From: Smithella sp. SCADC
GTDB taxonomy: Bacteria; Desulfobacterota; Syntrophia; Syntrophales; Smithellaceae
NCBI GenBank assembly: GCA_000747625.2
Contig: JQDQ01000187.1
Coordinates: 1-43,470 of the forward strand
Direction: 5' to 3'
Length of the DNA stretch: 43,470 bases
Both the position numbers and the translations under genes were made by a program. Shown one piece after another: positions 1-12,300 of this stretch (the stretch's first letter is position 1; every line of letters starts with the position of its first letter). The notes beneath the pieces are model-generated. The model saw only the letters and a list, made by a program, of their open reading frames with translations. It was not told the DNA's origin and did no database searches.

Positions 1-2
1 TT

Positions 3-329
3 TCGATTATCACAACCAATCAGCCTTTCGGACTTAAATATTTTTATAAATGGTGGGTCAGAGCTTGCGAAAATTTAGGTATTAAAGAGGTTGATCTTTA
101 CGGCGGCACTCGTCATTCAACTGTCAGAGCATTAAGAAGGCATTACTCCCCTGAGCAAATAAAAGAAGCGGCTATGAGCAAAACTAACAAGGCATTTGAA
201 CGCTACTTAGGACAGGCTCAAGACGATGACATTTTATCAATTTACAAGCGTGGTGCAGAGGTGATACCGATATCAAAGACTGATACTGCTTTGATACCGT
301 ATTTTGAGGGGGCAAAAAATGCTAAGTAA
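3..329 (+). CDS. Tyrosine recombinase/phage-type integrase, C-terminal part (5' end outside window)
   Basis: Frame 3 reads SIITTNQPFGLKYFYKWWVRACENLGIKEVDLYGGTRHSTVRALRRHYSPEQIKEAAMSKTNKAFERYLGQ...GAKNAK*. RHSTVRAL matches the HxxR box and ERYL the catalytic Tyr region. Not in the supplied ORF track because it has no start in the window. Confidence 0.8.
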   Translation, partial: SIITTNQPFGLKYFYKWWVRACENLGIKEVDLYGGTRHSTVRALRRHYSPEQIKEAAMSKTNKAFERYLGQAQDDDILSIYKRGAEVIPISKTDTALIPYFEGAKNAK

Positions 330-349
330 CTGTATTTATTACATCTTCT

Positions 350-702
350 TGGTGGAGGCGGCGGGAGTCGAACCCGCGTCCGAAAACCTTCCGCTGTAGC
401 TTCTACGTACGTAGCCTTCGTTTTAGAACCTTCACGCTGGTTTGCTCCCTAAGGCCGGATCTCCCCGCGCTATCCTGTAAGTATTCGCCGCCCTCCCCCA
501 GGCAAAAAGTTTGGCTATCCTGTCTGAATGACGTTCTAGTCCAGCCAACAGGAGAACCGGGTAGAACGTTAGCCGTCTAAGCGGCTAATGCGTAATCGTA
601 GTTTTCTGCGATTATATGTTTCCTACCTGTTTAACGAGGCCTGTAGGAACCTCGGTACGCTTCTACAACTTCAAATGTCCCCGTCGAAACCGTGACGCCC
701 CC
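350..702 (-). ncRNA. ssrA: Transfer-messenger RNA (tmRNA)
   Basis: Minus strand starts GGGGGCGTCACGGTTTCGACGGGGACAT and ends GGGTTCGACTCCCGCCGCCTCCACCA (T-arm, acceptor, CCA). Internal tag ORF GCA GAA AAC TAC GAT TAC GCA TTA GCC GCT TAG encodes AENYDYALAA* (577-609). smpB is adjacent. Confidence 0.97.
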
Positions 703-815
703 TTAAATTTGATTTATTTGTAATATAGACACTTACACCACCTTTGTCAAAGGAAAGATTTAAGAATATTCTTCCGGATTTTTTATAAAGATGCTGTAAT
801 TTATATGGTTTTTTC

Positions 816-1292
816 TCAGACTTTTATCAGCTTTGACTTGAAATCCCGGGCTAATGTGCGGCGCTCTTCGCGCTCTTTAATATCCTGACGGCGGTCATAC
901 AATTTTTTGCCTTTGCCGATGCCGATTTCCACTTTTACCTTCCCGTTTTTAAAATATAGCTTCAGTGGAATAAGCGCCAGACCTTTTTCCCGCGACTTGC
1001 CGTATAGTTTTTTAATCTCCCTTTTATGCAGAAGCAATTTGCGCGCCCGTAAAGGTTCATGATTAAAGCGATTCCCATGATCGTAATGGCTGATATGCAT
1101 TTCTTTAAGAAATACCTCATCATCTTTGACCACGGCATAACTGTCTTTGAGATTGGCCTTGCCGGCGCGCAGGGCTTTAACCTCTGTTCCTGTTAAGACC
1201 ATACCGGCTTCATAGATATCGCCGATTTCGTAATTCATGCGCGCTGTTTTATTGGACGCGATCATTTTCTGCGCTGTGTTTTCTTTGGTCAT
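816..1292 (-). CDS. smpB: SsrA-binding protein SmpB
   Basis: Protein with [33 protein letters not shown] and C-terminal [19 protein letters not shown]; lies beside ssrA. Confidence 0.97.
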   Translation of the reverse strand: MTKENTAQKMIASNKTARMNYEIGDIYEAGMVLTGTEVKALRAGKANLKDSYAVVKDDEVFLKEMHISHYDHGNRFNHEPLRARKLLLHKREIKKLYGKSREKGLALIPLKLYFKNGKVKVEIGIGKGKKLYDRRQDIKEREERRTLARDFKSKLIKV

Positions 1293-1391
1293 GGTTCATT
1301 TTTACATGAAATAGCATATTTTGCCATTTCTTTTTTGGCAAATATTTTTTGCGTTACGTCACGCTATAAATTATTTCAAGAATAAAAAATT

Positions 1392-1432
1392 ACTTCCTCT
1401 CCCCTCGCGGGAGAGGAGTGAGGGGAGGGGGA
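1392..1432. repeat. GC-rich dispersed-type palindromic intergenic repeat
   Basis: cctctcccctcgcgggagaggagtgaggggaggggg: CCTCTCCC/GGGAGAGG hairpin in an AT-rich spacer. Confidence 0.5.
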
Positions 1433-1446
1433 ACAAATAATTTATA

Positions 1447-2214
1447 TTATTTTTTCTTTTTTATGCAATGCAGTAAATAATCCGGTTTTACATGACTCAT
1501 TGATTTGTAAATATTATCGCGTATTTCTTTGTTATCCCGCTCTAATTCGTTCAAAAGATTTTTAATATACATCCGCTTAGATGTAAGGCTTGTCGGACAA
1601 TCGTTTTTCACTGCGGGAAATTGGCGCTCTCTGCTGTATTTTTTCACCAGTTCCTCCTGCAAATAAGCAAGCGGACGAATGATATGCAGCTTACCACCAA
1701 ATATACTCTGATTGGGCATCATTGTACTTATTTCGCGCCCATAAAACATGTTAATCAGCAGTGTCTCAATAATATCATCCCGGTGATGGGCAAACGCTAT
1801 TTTATTGCAGCCCTCAGCATCGGCTATTTCAAAAATTCTTTTGCGCCGAAGCCGTGAACATAAAAAGCAGGGATTTTTTTTATTAATATTGGAATGCGCC
1901 AGATTGCCGATGTCCGTTTTTTCCATTACATAACGGTAATTGTGTTCCTGAAAATATTTCTCCAGATCATCATAGGATTTATACGACGGATCAAAACCCA
2001 TATCAATATTGACGGCTATGAAGGAAAATTGAGGGACGAAAATCATCGGTGAATCCAGTAAATCAAGCAGCGCCAAGCTATCCGCGCCGCCGGAGACACC
2101 GATTAAAAGGCGATCCCCTTCATCAATCATCCCGTAATCCAGCACTGCTTTTTCCAACCACTTTTTCAAATGAAGGAAAAGTTTTGTATTTTTATCTTTT
2201 TTAATCGCATCCAT
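1447..2214 (-). CDS. PP-loop ATPase, TtcA-like tRNA 2-thiocytidine biosynthesis family
   Basis: SGGADSLALLDLL PP-loop, CFLCSRLRRKRIFEIADAEGCNKIAFAHHRDDIIETLLINMFY (TtcA/TilS superfamily with CxxC). Confidence 0.85.
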   Translation of the reverse strand: MDAIKKDKNTKLFLHLKKWLEKAVLDYGMIDEGDRLLIGVSGGADSLALLDLLDSPMIFVPQFSFIAVNIDMGFDPSYKSYDDLEKYFQEHNYRYVMEKTDIGNLAHSNINKKNPCFLCSRLRRKRIFEIADAEGCNKIAFAHHRDDIIETLLINMFYGREISTMMPNQSIFGGKLHIIRPLAYLQEELVKKYSRERQFPAVKNDCPTSLTSKRMYIKNLLNELERDNKEIRDNIYKSMSHVKPDYLLHCIKKKK

Positions 2215-2250
2215 ATTTATTACTCTATTTATCCGACTTTTTTACAGTAA

Positions 2251-3645
<1,395 letters not shown>

Positions 3646-3656
3646 TTAGCCACTTA

Positions 3657-3694
3657 AAAGGGCTGGCCATTGGAAATAGGTCAGCCCTTTGATT
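3657..3694 (+). terminator. Rho-independent terminator of eno
   Basis: aaagggctggcc attggaaata ggtcagcccttt followed by gatttt. Confidence 0.75.
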
Positions 3695-3717
3695 TTAACT
3701 CCATTAACCAGGTACCA

Positions 3718-6327
3718 TTACAACAGTTTGAACAGACGGCGTCGCAAAACTTCCATTTCCGCCCTGTTTTCAGTCAGAGCATAAGAAACTTCTTTCTTAT
3801 CAATTTTTTCATCTTTTATCGCGGTTATTAATTTCGCGTCTTCCAGAAATATAATGACGTTAAGATAATTGGGCTGGGAAAGCGCCTCGGGCCTCAAAAC
3901 TTCACCCTTCTTGTACATTCTGTCTCCCAGCGCCATGATCTTCTTCAACCAATCCTTCTTGGCCAGCGGATTTTTCTTTAAATACAGGCAACTTCTGATG
4001 ACTATCCATGATGATTCAAGATAATTATGAATTAAATCGGCAAAAGGTTTTAGTTTTTTATTGCCCTTACCTTTTATCTCTATGTATACCTGACCATCGC
4101 GCTCGACGGATGTAATCATTTTCCTTTCGTGTAAATAGGTCAGCACTTCATTGACATCTTCCGCATCATCTTTATGTTCATCAAAAATAAATTCATTCCA
4201 TAGAAGCTTTTTGAGAAACTTATAATCGCTCATTATTCGTTGTAAAGAGATTAAATCTTCATTGTTCTTAACTATGGAAGTGGCAACAAAACACAAGGGA
4301 ATAAAAAAATGCAAAATGTTGTTTTTATAATATTCCAGATTGATCCTTTTTTCTTCTTTCAAAGAATAAACCACTTCCTGTATTTCTTCGGCTTCATCCT
4401 CTTCCGCCTCAATTTTTGATATAAATCCCTCCTGTACAAATATATTGATAGCATCGTTTATTGCCTTTTCGCGGTTACTAAACGTTTCAGCAAATTTTAC
4501 TTTCTTCATGGAAAGATATTCGAAAAATTCATCGAGAATTTCAAGCAACTCGCTATGAGACATTCCTCTGCGGTAATGACTTAAGATAACGGCAGCCACC
4601 AAAGAAAAAGGAGTGACTACGGCGACTTTGTTGATTTCCAGAACTATTTCATAACCGATTTTCCGGTAAAGGCTCTGCCTCTCTTCCAGAGTCATTTGCT
4701 CTATCGGCTTTTCCTGAGCCTCCAGATAGTCCTTCATGATCATCGGTTCTCCGATGTTGACATAAACGCGGCCGTATCTTTTAGTTAATATTTTACTTGT
4801 CTTGATTATCTCCGCTGCATTTTCAGGAGATTTGGATGCCCCGCCCAGTTCTTTAAGATATGATTTTTCCTCAATCACGCGGTCATAACCGATGTAAACC
4901 GGAATTGCGGCGAAATTTTCACAATATTTTTCCTGATAAGCCTGAATAATCATGGAAAGAAGACCATACTTAGGCATGACCATTTTCCCTGTACGGCTGC
5001 GTCCACCTTCAATAAAAAATTCCAGAGGCAAGCCTTCTTTCAAGAGTATCGCCAGGTACTTGGTAAATACTTCGGAATAAATTTTATTGCCTTTAAAGCT
5101 CCGCCGCAGAAAAAAAGCACCGGACTTACGAAATATGTATCCCATCGGGAAAAAGGTCATATTACTACCGGCGGCAATAAAAGGAAGTTGAATATTGTTC
5201 TCGTACAAAACATAAGAAAACAAAAGATAATCAATATGACTCCGATGGCAGGGAACAATAACAAAAGGCATTTTTTTGGAAATGTTTCTTATTCTGGTCA
5301 AACCTTCTTTATCAATTGATAAACCGTCATAAATGTCGTTCCATAGCCAGGACAATACTTTTCGCAAAAACTCTATAAACGTTTCGTTATAATCAGCGGC
5401 AATTTCATAAAGATAACGACGGGCGTCTTTTACAACCGCTGTTTTTTTCTTATTTTCTTTTTCCGCATAATCGGCAATGAATTTTTTCAGCGGCTCGTCG
5501 CTCATCACCATGCCTATTAGTTCCTCCCGCGATTTTAAAGCGGGCCCGACAACAGTGTTTTTCTCCTTTTCAATGCGGTCTATCAGTTCTCCACGCAGTT
5601 CATGAACCATAGTTTCTTTAGAAAGGCTTTTGGTTGTATTCAAATATTCGGATAACTTGACCGGTTCCGCGGGAATGACAAAAGCGTTGTCTGAATAACG
5701 GATAAAAGTAATTAACCGGCGCAACGCCCCCGTGTGTTCCGTTTGTCCGAAAAGAATATTGATAATGCTTTCTTCTTCTTTCTCGCGCCTGCGTCCGTAA
5801 GAAACCAGAACCGGCACAACAAAAATGGGAAAATCGACTTTCTTTTGGATATTAAGCAGGCTTACTATCGCGCTTTCCGCAGATATGTTTTCAATGAATT
5901 CCGATTCACCGAGATGAATCACGATGCTCTTTTTTTGATTAATTGTTCGCTCGATATACGCCAGTTTGCCCATCCAAGCTTTTTGCTCCTTACCCAGACG
6001 TCGCAAAAAGGAAGACCACAAAAATTTAAGCATTTCCGGCAGGGGCTGCCAGAACGACATATTCATTCCATGACAATACACCGGAACAGGAACCCCCTTG
6101 CGTTGGAAAAGCTCATAGATGACAAGACTGTTTAGTTCGCTTCTTTGGTTCAAAGCGTAAACTACAACTCCTTCGGCAGAAAGTTTCTTAATGGCGTCAA
6201 CGTATTCATCGGCAATGGAAACCTGCGAAAGAAATGTTTTCAGCAGCCGGAATTGCAGAAAATTCTGTTCATCGTAAATATTTCCGGAATAATATTCTTT
6301 ATTTTGATCTGGTTTGACTGAATTCAT
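3718..6327 (-). CDS. plsB: Glycerol-3-phosphate 1-O-acyltransferase
   Basis: VPCHRSHIDYLLFSYVLYENNIQLPFIAAGSNMTFFPMGYIFRKSGAFFLRRSF and FFIEGGRSRTGK acyltransferase blocks; size and architecture of PlsB. Confidence 0.93.
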   Translation of the reverse strand: MNSVKPDQNKEYYSGNIYDEQNFLQFRLLKTFLSQVSIADEYVDAIKKLSAEGVVVYALNQRSELNSLVIYELFQRKGVPVPVYCHGMNMSFWQPLPEMLKFLWSSFLRRLGKEQKAWMGKLAYIERTINQKKSIVIHLGESEFIENISAESAIVSLLNIQKKVDFPIFVVPVLVSYGRRREKEEESIINILFGQTEHTGALRRLITFIRYSDNAFVIPAEPVKLSEYLNTTKSLSKETMVHELRGELIDRIEKEKNTVVGPALKSREELIGMVMSDEPLKKFIADYAEKENKKKTAVVKDARRYLYEIAADYNETFIEFLRKVLSWLWNDIYDGLSIDKEGLTRIRNISKKMPFVIVPCHRSHIDYLLFSYVLYENNIQLPFIAAGSNMTFFPMGYIFRKSGAFFLRRSFKGNKIYSEVFTKYLAILLKEGLPLEFFIEGGRSRTGKMVMPKYGLLSMIIQAYQEKYCENFAAIPVYIGYDRVIEEKSYLKELGGASKSPENAAEIIKTSKILTKRYGRVYVNIGEPMIMKDYLEAQEKPIEQMTLEERQSLYRKIGYEIVLEINKVAVVTPFSLVAAVILSHYRRGMSHSELLEILDEFFEYLSMKKVKFAETFSNREKAINDAINIFVQEGFISKIEAEEDEAEEIQEVVYSLKEEKRINLEYYKNNILHFFIPLCFVATSIVKNNEDLISLQRIMSDYKFLKKLLWNEFIFDEHKDDAEDVNEVLTYLHERKMITSVERDGQVYIEIKGKGNKKLKPFADLIHNYLESSWIVIRSCLYLKKNPLAKKDWLKKIMALGDRMYKKGEVLRPEALSQPNYLNVIIFLEDAKLITAIKDEKIDKKEVSYALTENRAEMEVLRRRLFKLL

Positions 6328-6367
6328 ATGTTTATTAAGGTTTGATCAGAAAGTTCTTCAATATAAA

Positions 6368-8149
6368 TTAATCATCTTCGTTTTGAAATTCAACAGGAAA
6401 ACGTTTTTTCATATAATCATGCACAAACATTCGCACTTCAGAAGCCATATTAAAAGAAAGAGCTTTTTCCAATAACAGTTTCGATTCCTTTAATGTTGAT
6501 TCTCTTATGATTTTTTTAATACGAGGAATGGCCAAATGGTTCATGCTTAATTCATCTAATTCCATTCCCAGAAGAATCAATGTACATATGGGATCACCGG
6601 CCATTTCACCGCACATCGACACACGAATACCGGCCTCATGAGCTGTATCCACTACACTTTTTACCAATTTCAAAACCGCCGGATGCAAAGGTTCATATAA
6701 ATACGTTAAACGTTCGTTCGACCTGTCAATAGCCAGAGAATACTGAATCAAATCATTTGTGCCGATGCTGAAAAAATCTACTTCACGTGCCAGCTTATCG
6801 GCAATCACAACTGCCGCAGGCACTTCAATCATTGCTCCTATCTCCATCTCCGAAGCAATATTTTCACCCTGCGCCAGAAGCTCTTTACGTGTTTCTTCCA
6901 ACAATTTTTTTGCTTCGACAATTTCCTCGACACTCGAAATCATCGGAAAAAGAATTCTCGTTTTTCCCAACGCTCCAGCTCGCCAAATGGCTCTCAGTTG
7001 AGTTTTGAATATTTCAACTTCTTTTAAACAAAAACGAATCGCTCTCAATCCCATTTGCGGATTTAATTCTTTTACCGGCTTTTGACTGGAAGGAAATTTA
7101 TCGCCGCCCAAGTCAAAAGTTCTGATTGTCGACCAAAGTAAATCTTTCGTGCCGACAACCTGGCAGTAATTATTAAAATGATCTTCTTCCGTCGGTAATT
7201 CCTGACGATTTATATATATAAACTCCGTGCGATAAAGTCCGATATGTTCCGCACCATGGGCGATTGCCGAAGGTATTTCTTCAACAAACTCTATATTGCA
7301 TCCTATCTGCAGCGTATAATTGTCACTGGTAACAGCAGGCGCTTTTGCATCTTTAAGGTACTCATCTCTGGCTGCTGAATAGAGCAGCTTTTTTTCCTCA
7401 TATCTTTGCAACATTTCCGGGTAGGGATTGACAACGACCAATCCGGAAATGCCGTCCACAATTATTTCGTCACCCGTGCGTACAAAACGCGTGACATTAT
7501 CCAGGCCGACTACAGCAGGCAATTCCATATCGCGGGCAACAATAGCTGTATGTGAAGTACGTCCGCCGGCATCCGTGGCAAAGCCGATAACTTTTTCCAT
7601 TTTCATTTGCACTGTATTGGCCGGAGAAATATCCTGTGCAATAACGATTACTTTTTCATCAGTTCCCCAGATAGTTTCTTTTTTTTCACCGGAAAGATTG
7701 CTTAGAATTCTTTGACCAACATACTGGACATCACTAATACGTCCACGTATATAAGTATCTTCCACTTTTTCGAATATTTGCTCATAACGATCCAAAGTCA
7801 AACGCACCGCCCATTCCGCGTTGATTTTCAATCTTTGTATATATTTAATTGTACGGCTGACAAATTTCTTGTCCTTTAAAATCAAAATATGAACGTCAAT
7901 AACATAAAGAGGTTCTGTGACTTTCGTCTTTTTGAGATTTTTCTGAATTTCTAAAAGTTGATATACCGATTCTTTCAATGCTTTTTTAAAGCGCAGGATT
8001 TCTTTGGGAATCAATGAAGTGGATTTAAGTTTGTAAAAAGAAATCTCGCTGTCCAGCGGATCAAAACGGTAAACTCGGCCAATAGCAACGCCGGGAGAAA
8101 CACCGACACCCTTAAGAACAAATGTATTTTTTGTCTGATCAGGATTCAT
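6368..8149 (-). CDS. ptsI: Phosphoenolpyruvate-protein phosphotransferase (PTS enzyme I)
   Basis: GGRTSHTAIVARDMELPAVVG phospho-His site; GLYRTEFIYINR; FSIGTNDLIQYSLAIDRSN; VSMCGEMAGDP. Confidence 0.96.
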   Translation of the reverse strand: MNPDQTKNTFVLKGVGVSPGVAIGRVYRFDPLDSEISFYKLKSTSLIPKEILRFKKALKESVYQLLEIQKNLKKTKVTEPLYVIDVHILILKDKKFVSRTIKYIQRLKINAEWAVRLTLDRYEQIFEKVEDTYIRGRISDVQYVGQRILSNLSGEKKETIWGTDEKVIVIAQDISPANTVQMKMEKVIGFATDAGGRTSHTAIVARDMELPAVVGLDNVTRFVRTGDEIIVDGISGLVVVNPYPEMLQRYEEKKLLYSAARDEYLKDAKAPAVTSDNYTLQIGCNIEFVEEIPSAIAHGAEHIGLYRTEFIYINRQELPTEEDHFNNYCQVVGTKDLLWSTIRTFDLGGDKFPSSQKPVKELNPQMGLRAIRFCLKEVEIFKTQLRAIWRAGALGKTRILFPMISSVEEIVEAKKLLEETRKELLAQGENIASEMEIGAMIEVPAAVVIADKLAREVDFFSIGTNDLIQYSLAIDRSNERLTYLYEPLHPAVLKLVKSVVDTAHEAGIRVSMCGEMAGDPICTLILLGMELDELSMNHLAIPRIKKIIRESTLKESKLLLEKALSFNMASEVRMFVHDYMKKRFPVEFQNEDD

Positions 8150-8157
8150 TTTTTCGT

Positions 8158-8427
8158 TTAAGTTTCTCCAAATTTATTTTCAACGAGCTTTTCCAATTCT
8201 TCTATGGCCTCGGAAGCATCAGCTCCCTTGGCTTTTATCGTTAACATTCCACCCATAGGGCAAGCAAGGGTAAGGATATCCAGAATACTTCTGCCATCAG
8301 CAGTTTGTCCGTTGTGTTCGATATAAATGCCTGCTTTAAACTGCTGAGCTACTTTTACAAAATTTGCCGCTGCCCGCGCATGCATTCCCAGTTTATTTTT
8401 TAATTTTAAGGTTCTGATTTCTGTCAA
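8158..8427 (-). CDS. ptsH: HPr family phosphocarrier protein
   Basis: KLGMHARAAANFV (His site) and GRSILDILTLACPMG (regulatory Ser region). Confidence 0.95.
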   Translation of the reverse strand: MTEIRTLKLKNKLGMHARAAANFVKVAQQFKAGIYIEHNGQTADGRSILDILTLACPMGGMLTIKAKGADASEAIEELEKLVENKFGET

Positions 8428-9176
8428 TTCAAAAATCCCCTCCAGGAAATCAGGAAAAATAATACAACAGCACCATAAATAATATATATCTGCGACACAC
8501 CTTTTTTAATTAATAAAAGACAAAGCAGAACAAAGGCTAATGCCGTAAATTTCATAACAACATCTAAAGTTTTTGTAAATGGCCAATATCCGCCTTCCGA
8601 CAGCCAGGTAATCGAACCGGCCAGCACAACTAAAGAAAACCAGCGAATTTTTACTGCTACATTGGGCAAATCAAGAGAGCGAATAAACTTAAAACCCGTC
8701 TTCCCTCCACGGTAACCTTCAATAAAACCTTTTAACCTTATCCAAATGTGAGCCGGCGTAAAAATTAACAGGAAAGCAACAGGGGCAAGCATTAATCCCA
8801 TATATGATAAAATAACTGCAATTATAGCGGCAAAAGGCCTCAGGGCTCCCCAAAAAAAAATGTCACCTATCGCAGCATAAGATCCCATCAAACTTTGTTT
8901 AATCATCAAAGCATCGGAAACAGTATCGTTATCTTTTTGCTCTTCCTCCAAACAAACGACGGTACCGATTACCGAAGCTGAAAGATAGGGATTAGTATTA
9001 AATAACTGCAAGTGTCTGTTAAGCATTCCTGCTGAATCTTTTTGTTGTAATTGCCATTCCCGAACAAGGGGAGTTATCGCCATTGCAAAACCCAGGTTCT
9101 GCATTCGTTGGAAATTAAGTGTTGTTTGGATAAAAAAAGATCTTAAAAAGATTTTCATTAAAGTTGTTTTTTTCAC
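8424..9176 (-). CDS. PTS mannose-family EIID component
   Basis: FIQTTLNFQRMQNLGFAMAITPLVREW; FNTNPYLSASVIGTVVCLEE; KQSLMGSYAAIGDIFFWGALRP, typical of mannose-class IID. Overlaps HPr by 4 nt. Confidence 0.9.
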   Translation of the reverse strand: MKKTTLMKIFLRSFFIQTTLNFQRMQNLGFAMAITPLVREWQLQQKDSAGMLNRHLQLFNTNPYLSASVIGTVVCLEEEQKDNDTVSDALMIKQSLMGSYAAIGDIFFWGALRPFAAIIAVILSYMGLMLAPVAFLLIFTPAHIWIRLKGFIEGYRGGKTGFKFIRSLDLPNVAVKIRWFSLVVLAGSITWLSEGGYWPFTKTLDVVMKFTALAFVLLCLLLIKKGVSQIYIIYGAVVLFFLISWRGFLN

Positions 9177-9332
9177 TCTTTTACGGCCTCAAAAACAATT
9201 AACTATATATTTTTAATATCTTTTGCGTATACTCCTAGCATAAAAGGCTGGTTAAGTCAATTTAATCAAATAATAATGAATACATCGCGCCGTGCAATGC
9301 ACCCGCCGCATGAAAAAGTTCTTGCTTAATAG

Positions 9333-12300
9333 TTAAAACTCAATTAGATTTTTTTCGACTTCATTGTAAATTTCATCAATCTGATTTTGCAGAGCGATGG
9401 TTTTGTCAATTGCGGTTACAATGCGGCAATAATATCTCGGATCGTCCATGGTCCGGCCTTTTCTGTCTTTGAGATACTTTTGCAGAACCTGATAACCGCC
9501 GATTTGATAATTCCACAAGGCAGGAGAAACATTATCGAAATATTTTTCTTTATTGATGTAAATTCTCTGCTCTTCTTCTTTATAAATTATTTTTTCAATC
9601 CTGTCGTTGTCGCCCTTGCCCTGATATTTAGCGACAGGTTTATTTAAAAGTTCGCTTTTCATCAGGTGCAAATCGGCCAGTTGTTGGCCACAATCAGCCA
9701 TCTTGCTGAAAACTTTATAGTCGGATGTAAAAGGCACGCGCGGAAAATCTATTTTTAAAAACTCGGCATATTTCTCGCGGTAGATATTGCTGTAAAATAC
9801 GGCGTAAATGTAATAAAAAATTTCTTCCGGTATCAGTTTCTTCTTATAAGTTTTATTGAGCTTCTCATAAACGGTCTTATCAATATTGGGTATCCGGTCT
9901 TTGCCGCCATAATCCGCTGCCGGTTCAAAAAGCATAAGAGTATGAAAATGCGATTTTTTAGATTCTTTTTTATTGTATAAATACAAGGGTGCCTGCTGGA
10001 TAATTCCTTTGGCACTAAAAAAAGTGCGATTATCAACAATATAATTTGATACAAGGAAATGACTGTAGTCCATATCTCCAGAAAATTGTCTCATGAAACA
10101 AAGCGAGATATTACTTTCTAAGATATGTTGCATTACATCATATCTTGTTCTTTCAACCAATGATTCATGATAGAAAATATATCTATTATCGAATGGACGA
10201 TATTGAATTGGTTTTATAAAGTTTTCTGAATCATCCAATTCTTGAATTTGTTTTCTTACATTAGATAATTTCCAGTTAGATTTATCTTTCAGATCATAGG
10301 CCTGCGCAATTACCTCATCGGTTTGCGTTTTATTTTCTAATTGCGCGATACGATGCTTGAGAGTATTTTTATCGAAATCGATTACAAACTCATCTCTTGA
10401 CGTGACAATGCCCACGCTGTTTAACGGAAATATCTCATTTACCGCTTTCCAGTTTAAATATTTTTTAATCTTATCCGTATCCCGTTTTACTAAAAAATAA
10501 TAAGGGCTTTCCGGTTTAATAGACTTATAATTTTTAGGCTCGAAATCATTTGAATCCAACCAGTCATATTTTACTTCGCGCAGGCCATACAGTCCTGCAT
10601 AGAATACCTTGCATCCTTTTTTATCTTTTTGTTTCACGAACAAGACAATGGCCACTCCTTGTCTTATATCAAAGACGTTTTCGTCCTTACCTCCATCGGG
10701 AGAAGTTTCTTTTTTCAGGCTGTTACCATGCAGATCAAGAATATATATTTCATTGAACGTGTTCATCAGGCTCTGGCGCATTCCCCGAAATGTCGGATTA
10801 TCCAGGTAGCTGTGATTGGTAATCATCCCCACGACGCCAAAGCCCGCCTGATGAATTTTCCATTGGGCGAAACGCAGGAACTTCACATAATCGTCCTGCA
10901 GCCATTTCGGATTTTTCTCACCCAGTGGTTCCCCATCTACAGTATAATAACTTTGAGCGCCGTCAATATCCTCTTTAAGTAATTTTTCAGTCCATGTATT
11001 TTGATTAGCTGAATGACCGCTGTATGGCGGGTTTCCACATATTACCAAAATTGGTTGTTCTTTCTTAACTTTCCCGGCCAAATGACTTTCCTCGCTAAGT
11101 GAACTCAAGCCCGGAATATCAACCTGCTCCAAGTCCTCCATTTCCAGCGTGTTGGTGAGATATAGATTAAATCGTTCATCATCCTTCAAGCGATAGCCCA
11201 GTTCCTCAAACAGAAAACTCATTTTGAGATGACCGATGGCATAAGGCGCCATCATGAGTTCAAAGGCGTAAAAATTAGGCAGAATTTGGTTTCTGATAAG
11301 TTTGGTTTTGCCGCCTGCGCCGTATTTATCCGTGTATTCCTGCACAGCCAGCTTCAACGCTTCCGCTGGAAACGTTAACGTGCCACCCGCCGGATCAAGC
11401 AATGTAACCTGCGGGCTGGCCAGACCGTCGGCAAGATTAAAATGTGTTTTTAAAATCTGATGAATCGATCGCACAATGTATCCGACGACTGATTCCGGCG
11501 TGTAATAAACGCCGCGCTTCTCCCGAATGGACGGATCGTAAGCTGTAAGAAATGTTTCATAGAAGTGAACTATCGGATCTTTGCCTTTGCCCTCGCGGTA
11601 ATAATCATGGAGTATTTTATTTACATCGGTAACGTTAAGCACTTCGGCAATATCATCTACAATAACTTGCAAAGATTTAGGCGGTTCTTCAAGAGAGATG
11701 AAACGAAAAACATCTCGTAATATTCCTATCGTTTTCGGAATATATTTAAAAGCCAATTCCCGGTTAAATGAATCATCCGCACGGGTTCTGGCCGCAAAAA
11801 GTCCATAGGTGATTGTCTGAGAATATAAATCGGCAAATGTCTGTTCGGTAAGCGTGCCGATCAAATATTTCTTAAAAGCTTCATAAAACCCTAAAATCGC
11901 TTTTTTCCCCTGCCCGCCTTCTTCCGTTAGTTCAATGCTGACAACTTCGTCACGCAAGAACTTTGTTCTTTTGGCAAGTTCCAAAGCTAACACTTTTGCC
12001 GTTCTCACTTTCGGCAAAGAAAATGAAAAGAATGTGTTTAATAAATCCATGAACGCTTCTTCATTTTCTAATGGCGGCGCGGTCTTCAGCTTTCGGGCAA
12101 TGACAGGGCGTCCAATGGCGGCTGTTTTTATCAACTCGCCATCCCGGTACAATCTGAATTCATAAAAGTTTGTTAAGATAACATTGGGAAAGGTATGCCT
12201 GTATCTTTTTAATTGCCCGGTTTCCTGTATCGCATCAAGATTTGTAAATGAAGGGTCTTTGGCTTCGATGTATCCTGTTATGTGATTACTTCCATCCCAA

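Noticed and set aside
5734-6135. 133-aa plus-strand ORF
   Set aside because: Fully antisense to plsB, which has strong homology.
10550-10982. Overlapping plus-strand ORFs
   Set aside because: Antisense to the RM gene; several overlapping frames indicate shadow ORFs.
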